A stretch of DNA of 64,000 bases. It comes from Pipra filicauda (taxonomy: Eukaryota; Chordata; Aves; Passeriformes; Pipridae). How positions within the stretch are numbered: position 1 is the stretch's first letter; every line of letters starts with the position of its first letter. Of the stretch, positions 61,301-64,000 are shown piece by piece. Location of the stretch: positions 2,141,501 through 2,205,500 of the forward strand of contig NW_024104520.1 of NCBI RefSeq assembly GCF_003945595.2, in the 5' to 3' direction. Position numbers and translations under genes: made by a program. The notes below the pieces were generated by a model. The model was not told the origin of the DNA and made no database searches. It worked only from the letters and a program-made list of their open reading frames with translations.

Positions 61301-63563
61301 TGGTGGGTGTATTTTTTCATATGTAAATAAGACATAATGAAGGTTTTGGTTACCTTTGGTCAGGCTAAGACCCGTGCTTGAATCAAAGGCAGAAGAGAAC
61401 CATGACACTTCACGATCACTTCGTCCTCCACACAGCTGAGGCAGCAGTAAAGGCCATCTGACCTTTGCCTGCAGCATGTTAAAACCACACATCATCTCCT
61501 CCTTAAAGGACCAAGTTTATCCAGCTATGCATGGTTAAAGGGGAGTGAGGCTAACATCTCCATACAGAGGTGTGAGTGCTCATCTGTGCTTCACTGAGGC
61601 ATTGGGCTGCGAGGCATCTGCTTCACCTCAGACACCGTGCTGTTGTTAAGTTGTACTCAAGCCAGGTGGCTTGAGATAGGGTGGCTCAGCACATGTTCTT
61701 GCTCAACCAGTCTCATCAGTTTACTGCAGCAGTTTTCTGCAGGTTTCCAATTACTGATAAAACTGATGACATGATGCAACCGAGTGACATAACAGCATCA
61801 TTGTAATCATGTAAGCATAATGGGTATTTGGCAACTTAGACCTCAAGCAGCTACAATTTAGAATTGTAAGAATTCTTTACATTTAACAACTGATAATCTG
61901 ACATTATTGCATTCAAAATGTGTGCATTTTTGTGGAAAAATCAGTGATGTGTGTATTTATTACATTGGAATATACAGGTTGCCACAGTAGTATTATCTCT
62001 GGTGATGCAGAGTGTTCAGAGAAGAAAAACTGTACGGAATTTCTGCTGAAGGACTGGAAGTTCACATGTCTGAAATGTCACTGAAGTTCTGTTCTAGGTG
62101 GCACTTCATTAGCCACTCTTTATTCTCTGTCCACCATATACTTATGCCAGATGTTGCTGTAATTTACATCACATTTTCCCTCCATACGGTTGTGTACATG
62201 AGCCCAGTGGAAATCATGTGTCAGCTTCATTCTTATTTCCAATCTTTTTCTGTAATATCATCTGAAAAGCAAATTTTACAACTAAATGAGCTTTTCTGAG
62301 TCTGTGCCACTATAATTAAGCAGCTTTCTTCAAAGTAGCTTTGTAATGTTTTTCATCACAAATGTTTCCATTAGTTTTCTATTCTCAGAGGCTAAACTAA
62401 CTTAGAAGCTACTGTTTTTCAGAATGTTAATCTCATTTAAAATTCAGCACTACCATTTATTTTTCTATAAAAATGTAGCTTTAGCTTCTGTAAATTAGTC
62501 AAAATGTATCACAAGGCTTGACTTCTTATATAAATGTATGTTTCTCTGTACTTTTTTAACCTCTTCCTCTCTTTGTAGTAATATATAGATATGTAGCATC
62601 ACTATCAATACTTTTCTCAAAATAAAAACACAAATTGTTATTCTTAGTGTTAATTGGATTTTTAATTCTTTATATTGGCTTATTAATTAAAGGGTACAAT
62701 TATGTCATACATTTTGCTTTATCTTATTGTTCCACATTAACATTGTACGTATAGTTTAGATATCTCTCCAACAAATTTGACAGAGGTTTATATCAAGAAC
62801 ATTTGTTTTGATTCCTTCTTTAATTACAAAATGACAAGTTTTCATTGTGATTAAGCATCATAAATGTAGTAGTAATGAATTTAGATTTTCTGAATATGTA
62901 CACATGGGTATATGGCTGAAATATTCTGTTATTTGTAATTTTTCCTCTCATTCATAACTAAGTCAGTTTAGGGTTACAGTCCTTTTTTCATGGTTTTAAA
63001 TTGTAATCATCTGTTTTGGTTCTGAAGCGAGCTTGAGTAACCTCTAAATAAGAGTTATGGTTCTGTCAGTTTAAGATACTAAGGTACACTTATGTCTTAG
63101 ACTTTGAAGTCTTAAATATAAATCTAAAATTTCCACTTACTTCATGTCTCCCTTAGTTTTCCTGTTCTTACTTGAATGTATATTTGTAAAGTGTGCTCAT
63201 TTTGTTTGATGTAGTTCTGTTGGATTTAGTCAGGGTTAGGATTTTCCTCCTGAATCTGTGAAGAGGTATTTTTTTCCTTACACTATTCAAATAAAAGTGA
63301 ATATAGTGCAGGATTTCCCATTGTAGTCAACATTTGTACTACTGTTGTAGATAAGTGGGTGGAAAAAGAGTTTGACTTCATTAGGTTCTAGCACATCTAC
63401 TAGATAATAATTGTACTTTCCCTATTTAAAAGAATATTTCTAAAGCTTTTAAGACAGTCTAATTTTCTTTTTAATTACTTTGTTTTAGGTTTCCCAGGCT
63501 GGAGATTTGCTTATTGAAGTTTACGTGGAAAGAAAGGAACCAGACTGTAGTATTATCATCAGG
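1270..63563 (+). CDS. ARAP2: ARAP2, partial gene: 18 internal coding exons (PH1 to start of RA)
   Basis: Joined exons: 1270-1390, 4037-4218, 27780-27895, 29032-29231, 29969-30054, 30755-30937, 32503-32677, 34205-34339, 36765-36909, 38609-38711, 39343-39541, 41561-41624, 49269-49432, 51427-51639, 53677-53782, 55862-56009, 56719-56787, 63489-63563. All have AG/GT borders and the join stays open for 828 codons. Domain order along these residues is PH1 end (1-58), PH2 (about 64-165), ArfGAP (170-300), ankyrin remnant (298-352), PH3 (378-485), PH4 (495-595), RhoGAP (605-785) and RA start (803 on). This order is specific to the ARAP family, and the sequence resembles ARAP2 as I know it (human protein about 1,700 residues) more than ARAP1 or ARAP3. 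Family knowledge: ARAP2 is a cytoplasmic and focal-adhesion-associated PIP3-dependent GAP for Arf6 that binds RhoA-GTP. The start codon, SAM domain, promoter and 3' end are outside the window. Confidence 0.95.
1391..4036. other. ARAP2 intron, 2.6 kb
   Basis: AT-rich intron with GTAAGT donor and TTTCCTGTTTAG acceptor. Small TA runs occur near 2977-2990. No repeat family, RNA gene or further exon was recognised; short open frames at 3160-3444 (+) and 3409-3705 (-) look random. Confidence 0.7.
4037..4218 (+). CDS. ARAP2: ARAP2 exon b: end of PH1, linker, start of PH2
   Basis: With the carried G the exon opens [14 protein letters not shown], the C-terminal helix of PH1 with its near-invariant Trp. 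A variable linker rich in Ser/Asn follows, then [14 protein letters not shown], the first strands of PH2, ending KNEQ. Donor GTAAAT, frame closed at a codon boundary. The following intron is by far the largest in the window. Confidence 0.94.
5300..5669 (+). mobile_element. Avian ERV LTR, internally deleted, sense orientation
   Basis: The block starts TGTTTGCATGGCAAAC and ends CAACCCACCACA at 5669, which I recognise as the two ends of a common avian ERVL-type LTR. AATAAA at 5480-5485 is its poly(A) signal. At about 370 bp it is shorter than I expect: the long central U3 part, with tandem GC-rich units in the full form, is missing between the first 20 or so bases and the CAGCAGAGAC segment. No internal retroviral genes are present. 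Family naming is from memory and unchecked. Confidence 0.75.
7256..7271 (+). promoter_or_regulatory. CTCF-like binding motif
   Basis: CCATTAGAGGGCGCTG differs at two positions from the classic vertebrate CTCF core CCACTAGGGGGCGCTG. It stands out as a GC-rich word in AT-rich intron and sits about 3 kb after the start of the 23.6 kb intron. Occupancy cannot be judged from sequence. Confidence 0.55.
8765..8885 (+). repeat. CR1 LINE, truncated 3' end, sense
   Basis: The segment contains GAGCAACCTGACCTAGTTGA, then a GGATTAGATGATCTTTAAAG block and CCATTCTATGATACTGTG, the conserved 3' terminus of CR1. Only about 120 bp is recognisable; upstream similarity fades. Typical 5'-truncated copy. Confidence 0.8.
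11303..11328. repeat. (TA)n microsatellite
   Basis: Eleven or more uninterrupted TA units followed by CACACA. Simple repeat in intron. Confidence 0.9.
11850..13166 (-). mobile_element. CR1 LINE, 3' part (antisense), first segment
   Basis: Plus-strand ATCATAGAG/ATCATAGAATG at 11851-11872 is the reverse complement of the CR1 3' end. Reading the minus strand gives broken ORF2 reverse-transcriptase pieces: [17 protein letters not shown] and [11 protein letters not shown] near 12806-12680 (catalytic Asp pair kept), then [17 protein letters not shown] and [16 protein letters not shown] around 12520-12320. Frameshifts and stops make it a dead copy. The same element resumes at 13733 after an LTR insertion. 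Confidence 0.92.
13167..13732 (+). mobile_element. Solo LTR inserted into the CR1 element
   Basis: About 566 bp that breaks CR1 similarity: CR1 stops at GTAGTTTCCAG (13166) and resumes at about 13733. The block starts TG and has LTR architecture: TATA-like CATAAAAG at 13413-13420 and AATAAA at 13493-13498, 80 bp apart, as expected for U3-R-U5. Flanking TTCCAG and TACCGG may be a decayed 6-bp target duplication. No canonical CA end is seen, so the 3' border is uncertain. Short GATGCAGATTGA repeats occur at about 13213-13242. LTR family not recognised. Confidence 0.65.
13733..14096 (-). mobile_element. CR1 LINE, upstream ORF2 part (antisense), second segment
   Basis: The minus strand encodes [20 protein letters not shown], then [20 protein letters not shown] and [19 protein letters not shown], the N-terminal reverse-transcriptase region of CR1 ORF2. 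It directly continues the segment ending at 13166 once the LTR is ignored. The copy is 5'-truncated near 14096, so the total CR1 insertion was about 1.7 kb. Confidence 0.92.
14400..14680. other. Candidate conserved noncoding element
   Basis: No repeat match was seen. It is unusually rich in homeodomain-type words: TTCATTAATG near 14567, GGTGATTGATCGTAATGCAT near 14615 (PBX/HOX-like TGATTGAT), GGATTAACG and a repeated GCTGATCAA. Such clusters are typical of vertebrate developmental enhancers, but this is inference from texture only; conservation was not tested. Confidence 0.25.
18249..18470 (-). repeat. CR1 LINE 3' fragment, antisense
   Basis: Plus-strand ACAATCACAGAATATCACAG begins the reverse-complemented CR1 3' end. 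AGTATTGTCCAAACACTTCT and GGGGAGCCTGTTCCAGTGCC are the usual CR1 3' coding/UTR blocks. Closely matches the CR1 at 58071, so probably the same subfamily. Confidence 0.85.
20070..20547 (+). mobile_element. RTE-like non-LTR retrotransposon, C-terminal fragment
   Basis: A plus-strand frame from about 20071 reads [20 protein letters not shown], then [13 protein letters not shown] and [14 protein letters not shown]. It meets one TGA (20263-20265), then continues in frame [20 protein letters not shown] and ends at TAG (20494-20496). The end carries a Cys/His zinc-finger-like stretch, [20 protein letters not shown] plus AC. The GHV.RM / YGEL / REAWR layout is that of the post-RT tail of RTE-type and related LINE ORFs. 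A (TGA)n-like tail follows at 20531-20546, typical of such 3' ends. Only one disabling change in about 142 codons suggests a fairly young insertion. Exact family unverified. Confidence 0.75.
20580..20622. repeat. (GT)n-rich microsatellite
   Basis: GTGTGTGTATGTGTGTGTGG followed by a G7 tract and more GT units; simple repeat just downstream of the RTE-like fragment. Confidence 0.8.
21928..21954. repeat. Poly(T) tract
   Basis: T9-C-T16 run. Simple sequence; could be the tail of an antisense retroposed element, but no element was recognised beside it. Confidence 0.7.
22660..23040. repeat. Clustered TA/TG-rich microsatellites
   Basis: Three short alternating purine-pyrimidine runs near 22665-22685, 22758-22785 (TGTGTGTGCATGCATGCACA) and 23000-23035, separated by unique sequence. 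Confidence 0.6.
27780..27895 (+). CDS. ARAP2: ARAP2 exon c: PH2 domain, middle
   Basis: Peptide [20 protein letters not shown] followed by [16 protein letters not shown], the central and late strands of PH2. Acceptor TTTTCCCTAG, donor GTGAGA; two bases (AG) are carried over. It follows the 23.6 kb intron. Confidence 0.95.
27896..29031. other. ARAP2 intron, 1.1 kb
   Basis: AT-rich, no repeat family recognised. Acceptor AATTGTTTCAG; a second AG eight bases downstream (CTTTACAG) is a possible minor acceptor but would shift frame. Confidence 0.65.
29032..29231 (+). CDS. ARAP2: ARAP2 exon d: end of PH2 and ArfGAP zinc finger
   Basis: Opens [20 protein letters not shown], the PH2 C-terminal helix, then [14 protein letters not shown] and the Arf GTPase-activating zinc finger. 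The four zinc ligands are cysteine codons at 29156, 29165, 29216 and 29225, giving C-x2-C-x16-C-x2-C, the exact ArfGAP spacing. The family hydrolyses GTP on Arf proteins; ARAP2 prefers Arf6. Donor GTAGAG; one base (G) carried over. Confidence 0.97.
29232..29968. other. ARAP2 intron, 0.7 kb
   Basis: AT-rich with T-tracts near 29787 and 29851; nothing else recognised. Acceptor GGATTTTCAG. Confidence 0.65.
29969..30054 (+). CDS. ARAP2: ARAP2 exon e: ArfGAP catalytic arginine segment
   Basis: Peptide [20 protein letters not shown] then SIWSNELIE. The Arg codon at 29977-29979, in the H-R-S-L-G motif right after the zinc finger, is the conserved ArfGAP arginine finger, and it is intact. Donor GTGTGT, codon boundary. 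Confidence 0.96.
30055..30754. other. ARAP2 intron, 0.7 kb
   Basis: No repeat family recognised. Long T tract and ATCTCATCCAG acceptor before 30755. Confidence 0.65.
30755..30937 (+). CDS. ARAP2: ARAP2 exon f: ArfGAP C-terminal part
   Basis: Exactly 61 codons: [20 protein letters not shown] then [19 protein letters not shown]. The GN.RAN.FW and K..FI..KY..GKF signatures are the conserved ArfGAP C-terminal blocks. Both borders are phase 0, so skipping would keep frame while removing part of the GAP fold. Confidence 0.96.
30938..32502. other. ARAP2 intron, 1.6 kb
   Basis: Holds the duplicated motif cluster at 31541-31596. Otherwise AT-rich. The acceptor is CTTCTCCATGAG, a GAG-type 3' splice site, weaker than the CAG/TAG used elsewhere in this gene. 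Confidence 0.65.
31541..31596. promoter_or_regulatory. Duplicated homeobox/POU-like word flanked by two AP-1 motifs
   Basis: TAATGCATTAATTACAATG (31551-31569) is nearly repeated as TAATGCATTCAATTACATG (31571-31589), and TGAGTCA occurs at 31543-31549 and 31588-31594. The whole 56 bp is also an imperfect inverted repeat (TTTGAGTCAT and ATGAGTCAAA at the ends). AP-1 sites and ATGCAT/TAAT cores suggest an intronic enhancer, but this is only a motif argument. Confidence 0.3.
32503..32677 (+). CDS. ARAP2: ARAP2 exon g: ankyrin-repeat segment
   Basis: Peptide [20 protein letters not shown] then [10 protein letters not shown] and [20 protein letters not shown]. Helix-turn-helix spacing with GAD and [10 protein letters not shown] is a degenerate ankyrin repeat behind the ArfGAP, as in other ARAP/ASAP-type ArfGAPs. 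Ends KFS plus one carried base (G). The annotated splice joins to 34205 (giving D-F-P), but the same phase also fits the candidate exon at 33793. Confidence 0.95.
33287..33312. repeat. (AAAT)n microsatellite
   Basis: Six AAAT units then AAAC units. Confidence 0.9.
33793..34034 (+). CDS. Candidate alternative (terminal or cassette) exon of ARAP2, unrecognised peptide
   Basis: Preceded by the strong acceptor TTTTTGTTCTTATTTTCAG. The first two bases complete the G carried from the ankyrin exon as Glu, so the ARAP2 frame continues openly for 80 codons: [20 protein letters not shown], then [20 protein letters not shown] and so on, stopping at TAA (34032-34034). A good donor (AT|GTAAGA, GT at 34031) overlaps the stop and AATAAA follows at 34056-34061. 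Read as a last exon it gives an ARAP2 protein truncated after the ankyrin segment. If spliced from 34031 into 34205 the frame shifts and ends after five codons. Mammalian ARAP2, as I know it, has no such segment. It could also be a fossil of something retroposed, or chance. Confidence 0.35.
34056..34061 (+). terminator. Candidate poly(A) signal for the alternative exon
   Basis: AATAAA 22 nt after the TAA of the candidate exon. The hexamer is common in AT-rich intron by chance, so it has value only together with that exon. Confidence 0.25.
34205..34339 (+). CDS. ARAP2: ARAP2 exon h: ankyrin-PH3 linker
   Basis: 135 nt, phase 1 at both ends. Peptide [20 protein letters not shown] then [20 protein letters not shown]. 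Matches the linker before PH3 in ARAP2, which is poorly conserved except the STFLC.FLY core. Acceptor CTTTTAATAG, donor GTATTT. As a symmetric exon it could be skipped without losing frame. Confidence 0.93.
34340..36764. other. ARAP2 intron, 2.4 kb
   Basis: AT-rich; no repeat family recognised. The stretch 35200-35700 is a little richer in GC than its surroundings and contains an AGGTGTTATACC/GGTGTAACACCT near-palindrome near 35659-35688. Acceptor TTCTTAATTACAG. Confidence 0.6.
36765..36909 (+). CDS. ARAP2: ARAP2 exon i: PH3 domain, first half
   Basis: Peptide [20 protein letters not shown], then [20 protein letters not shown]. The [14 protein letters not shown] pattern is a PH-domain strand 2-3. 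Donor GTAAGA; two bases (GG) carried over. Confidence 0.95.
36910..38608. other. ARAP2 intron, 1.7 kb
   Basis: Contains a worn CR1-like fragment at about 38015-38205; rest AT-rich. Acceptor TTGCTTGCTTTAG. Confidence 0.6.
38015..38205 (+). repeat. Probable old CR1 3' fragment, sense
   Basis: TTGATGGTTTTCAAAGCTTC then GATTAGAGCCAATGATGTCT and TCCCTCTGAACCTACATTTC follow the order of CR1 3' coding and UTR blocks, with many changes. The ATAGAATC terminus is not visible. Confidence 0.45.
38609..38711 (+). CDS. ARAP2: ARAP2 exon j: PH3 domain, second half
   Basis: Peptide [20 protein letters not shown] then [15 protein letters not shown]. The final helix carries the PH-domain Trp (R-K-W). Donor GTAATA at a codon boundary. 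Confidence 0.95.
38712..39342. other. ARAP2 intron, 0.6 kb
   Basis: AT-rich, nothing recognised. Acceptor TTTTCTTTGGTAG. Confidence 0.65.
39343..39541 (+). CDS. ARAP2: ARAP2 exon k: PH3-PH4 linker and PH4 start
   Basis: Peptide [20 protein letters not shown], then [20 protein letters not shown] and [12 protein letters not shown]. The first strands of PH4 ([14 protein letters not shown]) are clear. Donor GTAAGA; one base carried over. Confidence 0.95.
39542..41560. other. ARAP2 intron, 2.0 kb
   Basis: AT-rich. TG-rich microsatellite at about 41480-41551 lies just upstream of the acceptor TTTTGTTTTCAG and probably forms part of its pyrimidine tract context. Confidence 0.65.
41480..41551. repeat. 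TG/TATG-rich microsatellite
   Basis: Imperfect TATG, TGTG and TCTG units. It sits 10-80 nt upstream of the 64-nt exon at 41561, in the region where the branch point and polypyrimidine tract lie. Confidence 0.75.
41561..41624 (+). CDS. ARAP2: ARAP2 exon l: PH4, short exon
   Basis: 64 nt, the shortest exon here. Peptide [20 protein letters not shown] plus the first two bases of an Arg codon. Central strands of PH4. Donor GTAAGG. It is followed by a 7.6 kb intron. Confidence 0.93.
41625..49268. other. ARAP2 intron, 7.6 kb
   Basis: No CR1 or LTR recognised. Holds a (TTTG)n-like tract at 42565-42655, an A/C-rich tract at 43525-43590 and a poly(A) run at 48254-48266; otherwise AT-rich unique-looking sequence. 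Acceptor TTTTTATACTTTTCAG. Confidence 0.6.
42565..42655. repeat. (TTTG)n-like low-complexity tract
   Basis: Runs of TTTG, TTTTG and GGGTTT on the plus strand. The long hydrophobic open frame across it (42532-42768) is a composition artefact. Confidence 0.85.
49269..49432 (+). CDS. ARAP2: ARAP2 exon m: end of PH4 and start of RhoGAP
   Basis: Peptide [20 protein letters not shown], then [20 protein letters not shown] and [18 protein letters not shown]4 ends at the W-Y-T-A-I-E helix; [12 protein letters not shown] is the first helix of the RhoGAP fold. Donor GTAAGT; one base carried over. Confidence 0.95.
49433..51426. other. ARAP2 intron, 2.0 kb
   Basis: AT-rich; no repeat recognised. Acceptor TTTCTGTACCTTAG; the open frame at 51282-51788 is the next exon read into both flanking introns. 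Confidence 0.65.
51427..51639 (+). CDS. ARAP2: ARAP2 exon n: RhoGAP core, arginine finger replaced
   Basis: Peptide [20 protein letters not shown], then [20 protein letters not shown] and [20 protein letters not shown]. RhoGAP domains normally read G-I-(F/Y)-R-x-S-G; here the motif is Q-I-Y-L-K-S-G, so the catalytic Arg is Leu (CTT, 51450-51452). Family knowledge: mammalian ARAP2 also lacks this Arg and binds RhoA-GTP without hydrolysing it. The L-K-x-F-L helix with its conserved Lys is kept. 213 nt, phase 1 at both ends. Donor GTAATG. Confidence 0.96.
51640..53676. other. ARAP2 intron, 2.0 kb
   Basis: AT-rich. A GC-richer patch at 53018-53255 is unexplained. Acceptor TTATTATTTTCTGGCAG. Confidence 0.6.
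53677..53782 (+). CDS. ARAP2: ARAP2 exon o: RhoGAP, middle helices
   Basis: Peptide [20 protein letters not shown], then [16 protein letters not shown] (last codon split). LP..N...L..L..HL is the conserved RhoGAP block. Donor GTCATT is less strong than the others; two bases (AG) carried over. Confidence 0.95.
53783..55861. other. ARAP2 intron, 2.1 kb
   Basis: Contains a sense CR1 at 55085-55615; the rest is AT-rich. Acceptor TTTTTCTTTCAACAG. Confidence 0.7.
55085..55615 (+). mobile_element. CR1 LINE 3' end, sense orientation
   Basis: Starts in the ORF2 end (CTGAGTACTGTGTGCAGTTC corresponds to the E-Y-C-V-Q-F block). It continues with GGCTGAGGGGTGACCTCATT and CATTTCTTTACTGAGGGAGT and ends GGTCCCTTCCAACTCAACTA then TTCTATTCTG, the CR1 terminus. 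About 530 bp, 5'-truncated, many substitutions and small deletions. Confidence 0.9.
55862..56009 (+). CDS. ARAP2: ARAP2 exon p: RhoGAP, C-terminal part
   Basis: Peptide [20 protein letters not shown], then [20 protein letters not shown]. The N.M...NLA.VF...L motif is the last invariant RhoGAP block and includes the conserved Asn. Donor GTAGGT, codon boundary. Confidence 0.96.
56010..56718. other. ARAP2 intron, 0.7 kb
   Basis: AT-rich, nothing recognised. Acceptor TTCATTTTAAACAG, a weak pyrimidine tract. Confidence 0.65.
56719..56787 (+). CDS. ARAP2: ARAP2 exon q: RhoGAP-RA linker
   Basis: 69 nt, exactly 23 codons, phase 0 at both ends: [20 protein letters not shown] then DTQ. This linker is very well conserved among ARAP2 orthologues as I know them. 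Donor GTAAGT. Confidence 0.95.
58071..59030 (-). mobile_element. CR1 LINE, RT C-terminal half and 3' end, antisense
   Basis: ATGATAGAATCATAGAATTA at 58071 is the reverse-complemented CR1 3' terminus. The minus strand gives RT pieces: [20 protein letters not shown] with [12 protein letters not shown] (catalytic FADD decayed to FANN) near 59030-58910, [17 protein letters not shown], and [20 protein letters not shown] near 58610. Frames are broken. Upstream it is interrupted at 59030 by another CR1. Confidence 0.92.
59031..59338 (-). mobile_element. Second CR1 LINE 3' end, nested, antisense
   Basis: Three ATCATAGAA units at 59032-59058 followed by GATTGGGTTGGAAAAGACCT mark a fresh CR1 3' terminus. 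The minus strand still reads [20 protein letters not shown] and [20 protein letters not shown]. Less diverged than its neighbour and of a different subfamily, so it inserted into or beside an older CR1. Confidence 0.9.
59341..59690 (-). mobile_element. CR1 LINE, endonuclease domain fragment, antisense
   Basis: On the minus strand 59600-59350 encodes [17 protein letters not shown], then [20 protein letters not shown] and [20 protein letters not shown]. This is the C-terminal part of the CR1 apurinic-like endonuclease (the G-D-F-N motif appears as G-E-F-N). It is probably the 5' part of the element at 58071-59030, with the nested CR1 between them and the N-terminal RT region deleted. Confidence 0.8.
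60266..60397. repeat. (GTTT)n/(GGTTTT)n low-complexity tract
   Basis: About 130 bp of T with interspersed G on the plus strand, with units GTTTT, GGTTT and TTTTTTGGG. Simple sequence, similar in texture to 42565-42655. Confidence 0.9.
63489..63563 (+). CDS. ARAP2: ARAP2 exon r: start of Ras-associating domain
   Basis: Exactly 25 codons: [20 protein letters not shown] then [14 protein letters not shown] is the first beta strand of the RA domain. Acceptor TGTTTTAG, donor GTTAGT. The rest of RA and PH5 lies beyond base 64000. Confidence 0.93.
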
Positions 63564-64000
63564 GTTAGTGTATGAAAATGATACAGTGATTTTTTTGGAG
63601 GCACTTTCTCATGAAGTGTATCAATTCATTTTAATACATCTTTTTTATATAATTGCACAAGAACGTGTGCATTTATGTTTATCACTATTTTAGACCTTGC
63701 TATGTCGCCTAAATTATGTAAAGACTGATGGTTATGCATTTTTGCATTTTTAAGGAAAATATTATGATACAGTTTTAAAGGGTAGATGTCCTTTTATTTT
63801 ACTGTAGTATACGGTGGTATAAATTGCTGCAACTCTATGGGTGCAACACACAAGAACATTAACAAGTACTCAATGAATGTTGGTTTTATTTAATAGTATA
63901 GACCATTTAAATGATGTTCCTCCTGATTTTTCTTTTTGCCTGTGGCTTTACATTTCTGCATGCCTTGAGCGTTAAGAAACCAAAGCTTGTTACTAACAAT
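63564..64000. other. Start of next ARAP2 intron
   Basis: AT-rich intron running off the window. No further exon or repeat was recognised. Confidence 0.65.

Larger units (their letters stand above)
56788..63488. other. ARAP2 intron, 6.7 kb
   Basis: Contains the antisense CR1 mosaic at 58071-59690 and a GTTT-type tract at 60266-60397. A GC-richer stretch at about 61040-61760 is unexplained. Acceptor TTTGTTTTAG. Confidence 0.7.

Noticed and set aside
1270..63563. ARAP1 or ARAP3 instead of ARAP2
   Set aside because: The RhoGAP lacks the catalytic Arg and linker and ArfGAP-ankyrin sequences agree with ARAP2 as I know it; ARAP1 and ARAP3 keep the Arg.
1..64000. CRISPR arrays, operons, bacterial genes, tRNA or rRNA genes
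   Set aside because: No regularly spaced repeat-spacer units, no dense ORFs with ribosome binding sites, and no cloverleaf or rRNA core sequence was seen; the window is intron-rich vertebrate DNA.

Overview
This window is vertebrate nuclear DNA, almost certainly from a bird (a non-avian sauropsid is less likely). The reasons are CR1 LINEs ending in the ATAGAATC-type 3' repeat, solo LTRs of types I know from avian endogenous retroviruses, no mammalian SINE or L1 sequence, and an exon set that reads as a close orthologue of vertebrate ARAP2. There is no bacterial-style gene density. Nearly all of the 64 kb is intron, AT-rich throughout.

One gene is supported: ARAP2 (ArfGAP with RhoGAP domain, ankyrin repeat and PH domains 2), plus strand. 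It runs through the whole window with neither its start nor its end included. I place 18 internal coding exons between 1270 and 63563. Each has AG/GT borders, every junction keeps frame, and together they give exactly 2484 nt (828 codons). In order they encode the second half of PH1, PH2, the ArfGAP zinc finger and its C-terminal part, a degenerate ankyrin segment, PH3, PH4, the RhoGAP domain and the first residues of the RA domain. The SAM domain and start of PH1 lie upstream; most of RA and PH5 lie downstream. The product is a PIP3-responsive GTPase-activating protein for Arf6 with a RhoA-binding but catalytically defective RhoGAP domain. Here the arginine-finger position is leucine.

Layout: 1-1269 intron with an antisense solo LTR; 1270-4218 exons 1-2; 4219-27779 a 23.6 kb intron holding an internally deleted LTR, a strong CTCF-like motif, a long antisense CR1 split by a solo LTR, smaller CR1 tails and an RTE-like LINE fragment; 27780-39541 a dense exon cluster (ArfGAP to PH4); 41561-56787 the rest of PH4 and RhoGAP, with a sense CR1; 56788-63488 an intron with a mosaic of antisense CR1 pieces; 63489-63563 the first RA exon.

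The most interesting unexplained signal is at 33793-34034, in the intron between the ankyrin and PH3 exons. It is an 80-codon open stretch behind a strong 3' splice acceptor, in the correct phase to continue from the ankyrin exon. It ends in a stop overlapping a good donor site, followed 22 nt later by AATAAA. It could be an undescribed alternative last exon (or frame-shifting cassette exon) giving an ARAP2 isoform truncated after the ArfGAP/ankyrin module. I do not recognise the peptide.
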